Assembly (NCBI GenBank): GCA_028564705.1
Contig: JAPXFQ010000899.1
Span: 4,712,001-4,776,000, forward strand
From: Apricaphanius iberus
Lineage: Eukaryota > Chordata > Actinopteri > Cyprinodontiformes > Aphaniidae
DNA: 64,000 nucleotides
Direction: 5' to 3'
Part shown: piece by piece, positions 24,783 to 37,456 of the stretch
Position numbering within the stretch: the stretch's first letter is position 1
How the letters are laid out: every line of letters starts with the position of its first letter
Made by a program: the position numbers and the translations under genes
The notes under the pieces: generated by a model
Database searches by the model: none
Told to the model about the DNA's origin: nothing
The model's input: the letters and a program-made list of their open reading frames with translations, nothing else

Positions 24783-25879
24783 ACAACTAACATTTAGAGT
24801 ATGGTCTGGGATTATTTATTAGACATTACAAGATCTGTAACCTTCAGAGAACATGTGGGGAACGTTTCCCGCAGGTTAAAAATCTGTAACTTTTAAAGGG
24901 ACTTTGGTAATCCTTTAAATAACTAAGTCACATAAAGTTCTGGTAAAATTGGTGTTTGTTGGCGACGTCTTCCAAGTTACCAACAGTCTGATCAACATTG
25001 TGAACATCTAGGTGCCCACCGAGCTAAAGATTTTTGTTTTATTTTTTGCCAGTTTTTTACTACAGTTAACACTGAGGTCAGATTATCTGAACCTTTGAAA
25101 CGACTGTCAGGTTGTTGAAGATAACTGCCTGATATTCTGGTAAGGTTAGCTGGTTGATGTGATGAGGACATAATTTTCTTTGTTTAGATTTATTTAAGCT
25201 GATTTGTACCACTAATTTGATAAAAATTTATTTTTTTTATAATATTTACTATAAATTGAAGCTAAACTCCTTTACACATTTCGCCACATTTCTTTGAATG
25301 ATGTGGAATGTAGTACAGATTAAGTGAAGCCCTTTTCCTTGTCAACTTTTGTTCCGTGCTGATTCTGACTCTTTACAAAGTACCTTTTTCCATGGTTGTG
25401 TTGTGGCTGGTCCCATGTGGCCTCACATGGCCCTTTTGCTCCAGTCGGTGTCCTTATCCTTTGTTCCCCCTCCAACCAGCAGCGCAGATGTTCATTAATA
25501 ATGGCCCGAAGGAAGACAGGAACAACCTTCAATTTCAATAACAGAGACCTGCACAGGATAGGCTTCCATATTTTTTTCTATATGATGACGGTCTAGATTG
25601 CTTAGCTTACTGTCTAGGACAGAGGTAGTTGGAGTTGCTGGACAATGACAAAGAGGTTGAGGGTTGCTGTTTACGTAGTTGGAATGTGTTCCTGTTGTAG
25701 GAATGCTCTTGACAACGAAGAAAGCTAACAAAGGGGTTAAGGTGGCTAAACCCACTTTTTAACAAAGCATCCTGATATATTCCCTCTGTCATATATATGG
25801 CAGCTTCAGTAGGGCTTTAATTGCTTAAAGATGATCATTTGTCAAAAGATAAGGAAAAAAAGTGTTATTTTAGCATTAA

Positions 25880-27014
25880 AGGTGCAATATGTACGAATTT
25901 TAGGGTGAAATAATCACAAAAGTCTAAGGCAGTGGCCCATGAACCGGGCCCTGCATTCTACTTCAAATAACAGGAAGATAACGTGATGCCTGTGTGTTAA
26001 CTTCGTAGCGGAGCAGCAGGGCGGTATTCTCTGTGCTATCTGCACACTGAATGTGTCACTTGCACATTACAGCTGTGCAAGTGAATCGTTTTACTTCACT
26101 TTCGGTTCTTAATTGATTCTTGCTTAGCAGTTATTTGGATAGGGAAATAGGATGCTGTGTTCTAAATTTGCTGCTATGAGACCCTATGAGACCCATATGC
26201 TTAAGAGAGTTTCCAATTTTGAAATGGCATTATGAGACCAAACACAAGAATTTTAAAGATATATTTATTAAAAAAATCTGAGGCAAGAACTACGAAAATA
26301 AATGCAATAAAGTCATCATATGAATCCAAAAGCAGGATTTTCATTACTTGTATGACTCAACAACAGAAAGCAACAGAATGCTCCCCTCAGAATTTTATTG
26401 ATTTTGGGGAAGCACAAGAAGCCTTTCTCTGATGCAGAAATAATAAAAGTGTTTGGTTTTATTGGAGCATTCATTTTAATTTATTACTAAATAGAAATAG
26501 AATTGTATTCTTGTTGATGTTTTGATTGAAACCGGCAAGTTTTGTTCAAGCAAATTTTATTAAGTGCATTGCTTAGATAGGACACTTTAAACTGATTTGA
26601 ATGTATTTTTGATTGAATTAAAATGACTTGTAAAGTTTCTTGACATGGCATCTATTGTAAATTGGCGCTGCATAAATAAACTCAGCTGGCATTTGGAATT
26701 ACATAAGGATCGGGCTAGATGCTGATGTTGGGCTAACAATGTTAGCAGTAAGTTAGAAAAGAATAGTCTGCTCTAAAAATACCTCAAGCTAGTTTTCTTT
26801 CAATTACCATCAACCCGATATTGCACCGAAATGTATGTATCTACTAATAAACTTATGGTGTATGACTCATCCTCGCTTGTCATGTTGAATATCTTGGCGC
26901 TGATCTGTAACTGGCAACTCAGCAAGAAACCCACAAAGGGGAGGAGTTGAATGGCTGACAGCCGCTGCAATACTCAAATTCGGCCACAAGATAATATTCT
27001 TACATATTGCACCT
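25880..27014. mobile_element. TTAA-target element with 14-bp perfect TIRs (piggyBac/Kolobok-type, non-autonomous)
   Basis: AGGTGCAATATGTA at 25880-25893 is the exact inverted complement of TACATATTGCACCT at 27001-27014. Both ends are flanked by TTAA (25876-25879 and 27015-27018), the target used by piggyBac and Kolobok transposons. Length is 1135 bp. Inside, about 26580-26690 resembles a retroposon tail (GTAAATTGGCGCTGCATAAA). The 167-codon minus-strand frame at 26867-27370 crosses the right terminus and has no transposase motif, so it is rejected as a gene. Confidence 0.88.
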
Positions 27015-28543
27015 TTAAAATGTATAGAACTAACATTTGTCAGTATATATAAGTAATTTTGCATTTGAGTCTCTCTTGGTAAACCCCTGCACAAATTTAT
27101 CATTGGCTTTAATTTATTTTTTTGACAACATTTCTGAGGAATATTTTTTTTTATATTGCTATAAATGTTATTTTTATTATCTCTTACTGTAAAATAAAGG
27201 ATGCCCTGAAACTGGATATGGAAAATGTGGAGTAACGTTTCAACATGGAGTAGCTCAAATAGCACTACGGCCACCTCTGTTGTTTGTTCCTCATCTATGT
27301 GCCTCATTTCTTTTCGTGTTGGCACTCGCTTTTTGCCTTGCTCTAATGTCCTGAATGCAAACGTCTCCATACCCTGCTTGTCTGGTTAATTGCATCCAGA
27401 CTGTGTGCAAATGAATGCATAGCTCTATTTCGGTGGTCCCTCTATGTCCTAAAAACCGAAGTTTGACGCCAGTGATGACTGACTTTCTTAGCTGATCTTA
27501 ACAGAACTGCAACATTCTTTTCAGGAGAATAGCCAGAGGCTGTGCCTTTTCTTTCACGGCCTGCAGTGTTTTGATTGTCCATTCACTGACTCTGTTTACT
27601 AATTGGTTAGTTCTTTGGCCAGCCAGGTGTGACCAGCCTTAAATGTGACTCCACATTCCTTCCTTTGGAATATCTGTAATTAACTTCAACTCAAGCATTT
27701 CTAGGCTCAGCGTTTTTTCTTCTGCTCCTTTTGTCTGCGCTCGTCTCCAACTCTGGCTCCCAAACTGATCTTTAATCCTTGGCCACACCTGTGCATTTTG
27801 ACTGGGTCCCCATATCACCACACAAGGTAAATCTCTGTGTTGTTTTTGTAAAAAAACAAAAAGGGTTGGGGGTGGGGTGGCAGTTAGTACTGTGGGAGTT
27901 CATTTCAGAGCTCGAAAGTAAATAAAATGAATCACCACTTAGATTTTTAGAAAAAGGAGACAAAGACAGTACACCTTCCTAAAGTCTGCATCTTATAGGA
28001 CTTTTACAGGGCTTTTGTCCTATGAGAAGATACAAACTCAGAACTTCCTTTACACCAAAAACAAGTTAAAGACAACAACAAAAAACTATCCCAGACATTA
28101 CAAGTTTAGAACTGTCAGTCAACAAATCATTTCAGACGGGGTTAAAATGCCGTCACAGACCCACATTGATTTCAAATGACTCATTAATGTGAGGCAGGCC
28201 AGCAGTCTTTTTCAGCTCCCCTTATCAACACAGAGGGGTGTTAGAGAGGATTTAAAACAGGAAGAACCCCCGCCCCCCCCAGCGCAAGGACTGCACTCCG
28301 TACACTCTTTTTTTGCCTCCATGTGAATAATCATCCTCACACTCTAGTGTGATCTTGTGCGTTTAGTTTAGCAACCAAAAAAGATGTGCACAAATCATTG
28401 GCAATATTTTTTCTTCACATGATCGTGTTTGGCTAAGTGGTTTGCAGTGAAATGTCACTGTAAATGGAACCCTTTCAGTGTGTGAATGGGCTTTTGTGCA
28501 CCTCTTAAATAATCTGGCCCACTGAAGGTAGCTACTATTGAAA

Positions 28544-28544
<1 letters not shown>

Positions 28545-28576
<32 letters not shown>

Positions 28577-28624
28577 CTCTCTCTCTCTCTCTCTCTCTCT
28601 CCCTCTCTCTCTCGCTCTCTCTCT
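28545..28624. repeat. (CT)n microsatellite
   Basis: About 80 bp of CT dinucleotides with a few single-base interruptions. It produces a spurious arginine/glutamate-rich frame on the minus strand. Confidence 0.95.
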
Positions 28625-29284
28625 CATATGTATGTCCCACTTGTAAGGGTGCAAAAATACAAACGTGTGTTTGGCTGGTATCCAGTGGTAGTTTGTCTGC
28701 AAATGCCCTAAAGTCCAGAATGTAAGCGAGCAAAGTTACAAAATGATTACTTATGAGGATTATTTATAGCTGTGCTGACGTTCATCCTGCTCTGGTTGGG
28801 GAAAAGGACTCACCGCTATGCCATTCTCTTAATTATGGCATTGGCTCACTTTTTAAAAAAACAGTCCAAGTATTTTTTTTTTTATTCCTAATGTCCATAC
28901 CTGGTAATTTTCTCTAAATTGTGTCTGCAAGCCTTTAATTTTATTGGTTTAAGGGAAATGCAGTAATTGATGGGTGAGTCTTTTACCCAATATAGGGCAC
29001 ATTGTAAATGCCTATTTGGTGCTCCCAATTTTCCAGTTTAACGATACCTTTATTTAGAATTCTCTCTGCCAATTTGAAATATTTGATCCTAAACACTACT
29101 TACTTTGACACAAAGCAGGTTTAATGCAAGACAAGTCCAAGATGAAGTTAACTCCTTCATTTGCACACAGAAGTATGGCTCTAACCTATATCATAGGCTG
29201 TTTTTGGGTTGTTTTTTTTACACAAGAACACCGGACATGTTTTAGAAAAAACTCTGGACAGTTTGAATCAGTTTTCTTCCCTGT

Positions 29285-29845
29285 GGATGCTGTTCACATG
29301 TAGACTTCACAGCCAGTATTGTAGTCAAGTCACCATCTCTCAAGTCCAAGTCACTCTTGAGTGTTTAGTGTTCGAGTGCAAGTTCCAGTCACATAAGATT
29401 AGTCAAATCACTAGGTCCAAAAGCCCAAGTAAGAGTCAGAGTCCTAAAAAGAATCTGTCAAATTCAAGTCATTATCACCGGAGAGCAAGTCAAAAATAAG
29501 AGAGCAGGGCGTAGATTTTAAGACAAGAAAAACTGCAACACTACATAGTTTTGATTTATTTCAAGCAAATTGTACTTTGTGCCCCTATGCTATCACCAAT
29601 CTTACGTGTGTAAACATAGGTAAAATAAATTTGAAAATAATCAGTAATCAACATGTCACCATTATACCTAAACAAGGCTTTTGGAAGTTAGTAACTTTTT
29701 CCAGTAATCTGACCTAATCAGCTACCTGCTAATTCCAACTATAGTGATTTCACATGTTGAGACCAAGTGCAAGTCATCGGCATGCTGCTCGAGTCAAGTC
29801 AAAAGTCCCTCAAATGTGACTCAAGTCAGGACTTGATTTTATGGC
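29285..29845. repeat. AAGTC-rich dispersed repeat
   Basis: Dense AAGTC/AGTCC words occur at 29320-29490 (for example CAAGTCCAAGTCACTC) and again at 29760-29845 (CGAGTCAAGTCAAAAGTCC), with an AT-rich middle. Similar blocks lie at 32470-32600 and 34440-34575. This matches a known kind of fish repeat built of degenerate AAGTC units. The 96-codon frame at 29209-29499 is a by-product. Confidence 0.65.
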
Positions 29846-29921
29846 TGCTACAAAGGACAGACACCCTTATTTGATTTAAGAGTTTAAGCAAGTAAGTTTC
29901 AAACTAAATTCAAATTTAGTT

Positions 29922-30331
29922 ATGAATTATATATCATATTTTAATTCTAATGTCGGAATCAGTCGGATAGAAGTAAACAGCCATTTGTGTAGTAAATCTT
30001 TAGCATCCATGATGCTGCTAATCTTAATATAATATGTGTTGATGTGTTTACATTGGCCAAAACGTCAACGCACCGAACAACAAGAATACATTTTAAAAGT
30101 CTATGTTTGAGGACATCAGAGTCTCCGCAGTGGTTTGTGTGTTTTGGCAGAAAGAGGCCCGCCCATGCGCCTTCCAAGCTGCAGCCTTAAGAAGGTGCGG
30201 GCTTCAAACTAGTTACTTTGTGAGCATTTTTATACCAAACTTTGGTTTGATATCGAAATTGGTACAGAGAACAATGGATTTTCAAAGGTATTGGTACCAA
30301 ATGCTGAAATTGTAGTACAATGAAAACACTA
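29922..30331 (+). mobile_element. hAT-like family B, copy 2 (3' part)
   Basis: GAATTATATATCATATTTTA near the start, AATATAATATGTGTTG, and GGTACAGAGAAC with a terminal AAAACACTA align in order with 37831-38334. The left half of the element is missing. Its right end touches family A copy 2, so one may have inserted into the other. Confidence 0.7.
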
Positions 30332-31737
30332 GTGCTTAAAGGTAATGAAATTACAATCACTACTGTTAATGTTACAGCTATCAATACAACTAATACAACT
30401 GCATCTTCAGTCAGAAGCTTAATAAAAACTGCCGTAATACAGACGGGTACAGATTATTTCAGCTCACAGCCATTTAAAATCTTAAAGTAAATCTAAAAAT
30501 TATATTGTGATAAATAGGTATTCTATTTTTTATGTAATAAGCAGCAGTCTCACAAAGACCTCAAAAAAGTACAACTCAAGTCCAGCATTTCACTTTGCTT
30601 TGTTGGACCTGCGCCTTGATGACTTGTTAACAGCAGCAGCTCTGCACTGTCTGTTTTATCTCCGGCTGTAACTGATGTAACTGATACATCCATCCTTCTA
30701 TTTTCTGAACTGCTTATTCCTGAAGGGGTCGCGGGGGGTCAACTGTCAACGGACGAGAGGCGGGGTACACCCTGGACAGGTCACCAGTCCATCACAGGGC
30801 CAAATAGAGACAGACAGGACAAACAATCATGCACACACACACACACCCACACCTAAGGACAATTTAGAGTGATCAATTAACCTGACAGTCATGTTTTTGG
30901 ACTGTAAACTCCATGCAGAAAGACCCTGGGCCGGGATACGAATCCACAACCTTCTTGCTGCAAGGCAACAGTGCTAACCAGTGATCTAAATATTTTGTTA
31001 ATCTTTTTATTAATAATTTATTAATAATGTATTTATTATTTTGTCAATGCCGCCCTGTTAGCCTGGAGAGAAGGTGAAAAGCCGACATGTAAGTGGAATA
31101 GAGGACATTACCCTACTGTTGATTCTAGTGTTAGCAACTAATTAGCTTACTAAGGCGACTGTCTCTCTTCGTGGTGAGCCCCAGCGCACTTCTGTCACTG
31201 TGTATCTGTCTCCGTCTGCATCACTCCCTGTCTCCCTGTGACCCTAATTACCTACACCGCTCTTATTAGTCTTCCCATCGTTGTCCTCCCCTTTATATAA
31301 CCTCAGTGTGTCTTTCATCATTCGCCAGTTCCTCGTCTAACCTTCCCTCTCGTGGTCTCCTCGTTGTCTATCTTGAGTGAATGGAAATTTATGGGAAACA
31401 ATCCGTCAAAGCTCATCTCTACATCTGAGTCTGTCCTTTACATCTTAAGATGCTCTAGCATCACCGTTTTTCTGTCATCAAAAGCAGGTTCTACCTTGTT
31501 AATTTTGCACTACACATATTTATGCATGTTTAATGCTATTTACATTACACATGCTATTTAATAAAACACCCAAGAACATTAGAGCTGTGTTGGCTCGCCA
31601 TGCTGTTTGGGCTTCTCAGATGACGCGGTACCTAGACAGTTTGAAGAGAAAATGGAGCTTAAAAAAATAAAGAATATGCTAATTACTACATTTGTTGTAG
31701 ACGATTTTGGTCATTGACGTCGTCTTGACGAATTGTG
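30332..31737 (+). mobile_element. hAT-like family A, copy 2, split by a SINE
   Basis: Blocks at about 30400-30660 match 16590-16800 (for example CATCTTCAGTCAGAAGCTTA). Blocks at about 31130-31737 match 17221-17630 (TAATTAGCTTAC, TTCTACCTTGTTAATTTTGC, TGCTGTTTGGGCTTCTC, GACGAATTG). A reverse-oriented SINE at 30684-30990 sits between them. The left terminus is not visible. No transposase frame is present. Confidence 0.72.
30684..30990 (-). mobile_element. tRNA-derived SINE nested in family A copy 2
   Basis: On the minus strand from about 30990 the head reads TGGTTAGCACTGTTGCCTTG, then a B-box-like GGATTCGTATCCCGG. The body contains CCTGTCCAGGGTGTACCCCG, and the 3' end carries GGATGGATG. This is the widespread fish SINE of the 'gtggttagcactgt' type. 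The full head, body and 3' tail order is preserved, with moderate divergence. Confidence 0.8.
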
Positions 31738-32469
31738 AGAGTACTGCTTAAGTCAGAGTCCAGGATTAGAGTACTTCATCTCCGGTCACAGCTGGAGATT
31801 TTCTGCTGGAGATGTGTTCTTGCCGCTGGAAAGACAAGGGGTGGGGAGGGTGGCTCTGAGACAGAGCATCTGTCCACATCATACACCAGGAAGACTGTTA
31901 CTCAGATATGGAACAGTGCTGGCTTTTCCTTACAACACATATGGTGAGGATATTATGTTGAGCTTTTGTTTGTGTTGATATCAATGTCAATTAAATCATG
32001 TCCAAAAATGTAAGGAGTGAGTAAAAGCAACATGCTTGCACACTTTTATAGTGTGCAAAAGAATGTCAAAAGCTAACGCTGCAAATATTAGCATTTTTAC
32101 ATTTCTTGTAAACTTGGATTTGTTAAATCCTTTAAGGCTATTTTATCTGCATTTGTTTTTTTTGTGTCTGTTAAAGCTGAATCTAAAACAAGTATTAATG
32201 GCAGTTTTCTTAACTTGGTACATGAAATGCACCGATCAGAGTTTTTGCCACCAGTTTCTAAATTCCAATTTTTGGAGAGACAGTACCGATTTTTGGCCTA
32301 TTCCAATTTCTCTTAATTATGTCTTTAACAACATTCAGAATATTTTTTTTCTGTTCTGTCTTCAGTGACTAATCATCAGTTGATTATATTGGCAAGAGAG
32401 TTGATGTACACAGTGTGGGTTTGAAAGTCTCTTTAAGGTGAGATGACAGTGTAAGTAGTCTTTTTGTGT

Positions 32470-32600
32470 CTTTTATATTAGAGCTTAGTAAAGTGGGACC
32501 AAGTCAATGTATTGAAAGTTACAAGTAAATCCTAAATCTTTTCTACCCAAGTCCAAAGTCAAGGGATTTTAAGCCTTGAGTCAAGTCAAAATCCAAAAAT
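32470..32600. repeat. AAGTC-rich repeat block
   Basis: Words such as GACCAAGTCAATG, CCAAGTCCAAAGTCAAGGG and GAGTCAAGTCAAAATCC make up a short block related to 29285-29845 and 34440-34575. It lies directly beside the MITE at 32622. Confidence 0.55.
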
Positions 32601-32621
32601 TATAATTTCATGTTTTAAACC

Positions 32622-32843
32622 AGGACTGCCCAATCCTGGTCCTGGAGATCTACAATCCTACAAATTTTAGATGTATCCCAGCTCCAACACACCTGAATCG
32701 AATTGTTTAATTACCTCATCAGCAGTCTGTCAGCTCCGTAGAGGCCTGGTAATGAGAACTTTATTTGATTCAGCTGCGATGAGAATGGATGCACCTAAAA
32801 GTTGCTGGATAGTAGATCTCCAGGACCAGGATTGGGCAGGCCT
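32622..32843. mobile_element. 222-bp palindromic MITE with perfect 9-bp flanking repeat
   Basis: The left end AGGACTGCCCAATCCTGGTC continues CTGGAGATCT and is mirrored at the right by AGATCTCCAGG then ACCAGGATTGGGCAGGCCT, giving about 30-bp terminal inverted repeats with one or two mismatches. GTTTTAAAC precedes it (32612-32620) and follows it (32844-32852), an exact flanking duplication that fits hAT-type integration (8-9 bp). It has no coding capacity. A fragment of the same terminal motif may lie at about 13540-13580. Confidence 0.85.
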
Positions 32844-34439
32844 GTTTTAAACAGATCATTTTACCAAACACACAATCAGAGATTAAGGCTAAAGTGACAG
32901 TGTGTAGTTTTTGCAGTACATCTTTGAAAATAGCCAATAAAATATTATGTAATAATAATTACGTAAAGCACATTAATTGCAAAATGTTGGCAATATTGTA
33001 AAATATGACTTTAAAAATCAGTTTTAAAATGCATAGGCGCAGGTTCTCTTTTCAGGGGAAAGTCATATTAGATGACGTCTTTACTTCTACATGAGCCCGG
33101 ACGGACAAAGCGCATGGAACACGCACGCTCTTAAAACATTAATTTCCCTTCAAAATGCAAAAAAGTTTAGCCATAAATACATTTTTACTCTTCGCTAGTT
33201 CCAAGCGATGAAAGAGAGACTGATGTCCTCGTCATGTTGCTGCAAATAGATCATTCTCAGGGAATTGAGCATTTGAAAACAGCACTAGTTGGACCTCCGT
33301 TTTTGAGTTTCGTACTCGAAGACACAGATACCGCATACTTGTGATAACTTAGGTATGCACTGCCCCCTACTGGCTAAAAATTACACAAGTCATTTAAAAA
33401 AAATTGTTTCACAGAATTATCATCAAAAGGAAATAAACTTTAAAACCATCTGACTAACTGTGCTGATTTTGCTTTTTGCAGTACATATTACCAAAAATGT
33501 AAAACAATCTAGTAAATTAAAAAAAATAATGACCAAACTTATCCATAATTTAAAAATGACTGATTTATATACTAAATAAAATATTTTCATCTCTACCAAC
33601 TACAACAATACAAGCTTGCTTTTACAATTTCATGACTTATGGCAGATGGACTGTTATCTGCCAGGTTGGATGCACTGTTAGTTGTAGAGGGTCAAAGCAC
33701 AAAGACTGGGCATGTATACCCTGGACCCTGTGACTTCCTGGACTCCAAGATTAAATCACTGAACACAAATACATTGTAGTTAAGCTAACATTGAGAACCA
33801 GTTCATTAGCTTTGAGTGACCATTCTTTGTGTAAGCTTAGATGTTGAAAGGGAGCAAGATAGTATTACCATTTTTATTTTAGGTTTCTTTATTTTGACAA
33901 CTCCCATTTGTTTTGTTTTCATCATCTTGTAATCAATGTAAGCAAATTAAATTAGACATAATTCTTTTCCCTCTGTTGTGTTGTGTACAACGATTATGGA
34001 AATTTACGGAAAACTGGCTGAAATGAATAAATCAGATTCAAGGAATGTATAGTATAAGTGACCCTAAATAAAATCAGTATAATCTTTATAAACACTATCA
34101 TATATAAACAGGGAATTTGCATCCTACCAATTCGCATGTGGAAAACGAAAAAAAGCAATAATTTTAGTAGTGTAGTTAAACCTAAACTACAACACTGAAA
34201 CCTTGCAAGCATTTAATTTCTGTCATAAACATAGGTAGCAGAGATAAAGAACATGAATATTAAAGCATATAATTTTGCTTGTTTCCTTCTCATTGTTCTA
34301 CCTGTTAATATAAAAAAAGAAAAACCTCTTTCATTATGACCGGCATCATGTTTGCTCTGCATCTTGAGCATTTTTTGCTGGTTCCATTACCCAACTCAAT
34401 GCCAGAACATTGTTCCGTGTCTGCTGGCTGTATGATATC

Positions 34440-34575
34440 AGTCTTTTCAAGTCAAAGGGGTCAAGTTGAACTGAAGTCATGAGTCATTGGTCTGAAAGTC
34501 CAAATCAAGTCCAAAGACTCGAGTCTAAAGTCATTAAATTTTTTACCTTAGTCTGACTCAATTCTAAATCACATG
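34440..34575. repeat. AAGTC-rich repeat block
   Basis: GTCCAAATCAAGTCC, AAGACTCGAGTC and TAAAGTCATT units give a third AAGTC-rich block in the intron. Confidence 0.55.
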
Positions 34576-35689
34576 ACTGTTTAGAGATTAAATTGAAGCA
34601 CCAGTTTCAGTGTCTATTCCCCATAAAATGCCTGTCATTAACTTTTTCCAAATCCATGACAGATGCATGTTAAAATGATGAAACAGACCCGCTTGTGGTA
34701 ATATGTATGGTAGCATTGCTACTTGGTATCTTCAGAACTTCTCCATGTATACATTAACTGGAAGCCTGGATGAAAGGCCAAAATTAGTTTTCTTTCCATC
34801 AGCTTCTTTTCTGTTTTTATTGTCATGTTTTTAGGTTAAAACGCCTCACTACCAACACCCACATTTAATGCAGTTGTTGTAAGCATAACCTGTTAGTGTT
34901 TGGGTGTTTAGGCGACTTTGTTCATCGGTTAGCTGGTCAAGACGAAAATACAAGGTTCCGATAACATGCCGCTTTCTCATTGCATTTTACTTTCTACTAT
35001 TTTTTTTGCCTCCCTTAAAAACAAGTAAAAACCCATCATTGCCATCACTATTGCTTTATACACTCTTGTGTATATATATGTTAAGTGTGTCTGCAGAAAA
35101 AATGATTTTTTTTCACGTCTAACAGTGCTGATTTTCGGGTTAAGACATGACCATTTTTTGTTGTCCTTAACAAACACTAAACTCTAACTGCTTTCAGATA
35201 CTACACTAATTATTATTCCACCTGCATTAACTGATAAAAAAATCAATGATGGTTTGTTTTTATTCAGCCATTATAACTGAACTTTGTTAAACCCAAGAAT
35301 GTTTCATTCAACAAACAGTCGGAGTTTACATTGAGTCTGGTAAATAATGAGCTGAATAGGATTTTCATGCCTGGATTACCAAATTACATCATAGGTGCTA
35401 AAGGTCAGTTTCAGAAGTTCAGTATCAAATAATGAGTATCCTACTTTTCCTCTCATTTTATGTAGTTAATCAAAAATACTTTTCCATGTTAAGAAAATTT
35501 AAACCTGTCTTGTACTGAAATTATGATGTTGAAATATTTGACAATATTTTTTTCTGTTTCCTCTAGATACCTCTCAAGGTATACAAAGAAAATAAAAATA
35601 AAACATTTAAAATATATGTAATTAGTAAGCTTTAATGTAATTCAAAGCGTCAAGAGTTCAACTAGCTGCGTTTTGGGTTTTTAACCGAT

Positions 35690-35920
35690 AAAGTGAGGAC
35701 ATTTAATACAAAGTGAGGACTTTTTCTCTGGTTCTCACTTTGGGGTACTGTCAATTAGCTCTACTGGTTGGTTTTAGAGGTATGGTGTGAATTAAGTTTT
35801 ACTTAGCATTAGGGTTAGGAATGGGTCGACAATAGTTAGGGTTAGGGAAAGTGTCTGTCTCTTGATACTGTCTCTACAATGAAAGGGAGGCAATGAAAGT
35901 CTAAAGACACACAAGCACTT
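35690..35920. repeat. Fish repeat with GTGAGGAC and TTAGGGTTAGGG words
   Basis: AAAGTGAGGAC occurs twice near 35690-35730, followed by TTAGGGTTAGGAATGGG and AGTTAGGGTTAGGGAAAG, then ATGAAAGGGAGGCAATGAAA. This is a known style of dispersed teleost repeat. The TTAGGG-like words are too few and too imperfect for an interstitial telomere. Confidence 0.5.
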
Positions 35921-37456
35921 CATTTAGTCATTCGACTAAAAAAAGTACATATTTTTTTCAGTAAAATGTTTAAACGTTTTCTTTAAAAAGCTTTTAATGC
36001 TTTATTGTACAATGACATAGGGTTGTATGGATTCATGAACATTAATGAAAACTATAGTCAAGAAATACTGCTCATTCATGAATAAAGAGTTTTACTGTGA
36101 AATAGATACCAGTCACAGTTTAACTAAAAGATACCAACAAGGTTTTATATATCCAGAAGTAATAATAAAAAAGTACCTAGTCTTCAAAAGGTCCTAAAAT
36201 TAAGGAAATGCCAATTTAGATTAAAAAAAAACAAAAACAAAAAAAAACATTGTTTTGGACATCGACTCCCTGGAAGTGCGGCAGCTGTCTTGAATATTTT
36301 CCACTTGTTAAAATCCTTTCTCACCATAGAATAATGGACCTCATGTTGTCTGGGAATGACCTAATACTCAACAGCAATTGCTTCAATAGCATCAGATTAA
36401 AAAAGTGCCAAAACATCAGTTTTTATTAAGAAACACACTTCCTGATTATCGTATTTTTTGTGGTAAACCACACTTGTCAGCTATCCACTCTCTTAATGAA
36501 AGTTGTATTTACGGTTGTTCACGTCATTTTGACATTTTGAATCAGTTTTATTCATATTAATAGCTCTGTTTAAACTGTTGATGTTGTGTTTATTTTTGGG
36601 TTTAATTGAGGAAAAAACCCAGTATCATTGTAAGAGAATTTCTTAGATTGTATCATAATAAACTGAGGAAGTTAAATAATATTCTTCGGGTTAACTTATA
36701 AAATCATGACAAAACATGCCTTTAGTTGAGAAATGGATGTTCTGTGACAAGGTTCTCTGATTTATGATGACACAAATGCCTGTTCACATTTTGAATGCCT
36801 CCTTGATACTTGTTTTTATGCAGGTTTTTTCAGTAAAATATGTTGCAGTTTAGTCAATGCCCTAACATGCCTTTTCGAAAGCTTAGGCAAACTCTTTTCT
36901 ACTTGTTTTTCACTAAAACTTTGCAGACAAAGAGCCGAGGTTCATCATTTCCAACCTGATTTAAGATTCAGATTTAACATTATTTCAAGACAACAGCAAA
37001 ATTGTCATGTTTTAACATTTGAAACTGACCTCATCATCTTATTACTGGTTAGCAAATAATGGCAAACAGTTGCAACATATATTACCCAGAGAATGTAGGC
37101 CCTTGCCCTCTCTTTGAGTTTTCAAAAAAAAAACTTGCAACATTTTAAAATCCAGAATTTTATATTTTTTACAACAGAAGAAAACTACTCCAATTGATGA
37201 TTCAGAGCAACTTTGTTGTAATATGTTCATGTCTCCTGTTATCGAGTAAAGTTTGTGTAATGTTAGCAACATAAATAGCTGACATTTCTAATTAGAAACT
37301 AGTTTCCTTTTCAAACAATTTATTTTTTCTTCCGCTGATTTCCTTTTTAAACTCCCAACATTAATGCTAAAATTAGGTAACCAAAACGTCTTTTTTCTCA
37401 GTAAGATGCAAGCAATAGTCTCCATAACATTTCATGAGTATTTTAATTCAGTGCAG

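Noticed and set aside
26867..27370. 167-codon minus-strand open frame
   Set aside because: It crosses the right terminus of the TTAA element and has no recognised domain or splice context.
28455..28733. Arginine/glutamate-rich protein on the minus strand
   Set aside because: The frame is created by the (CT)n microsatellite.
35800..35860. TTAGGG-like words as an interstitial telomere
   Set aside because: Only a few imperfect units within a known style of fish dispersed repeat.
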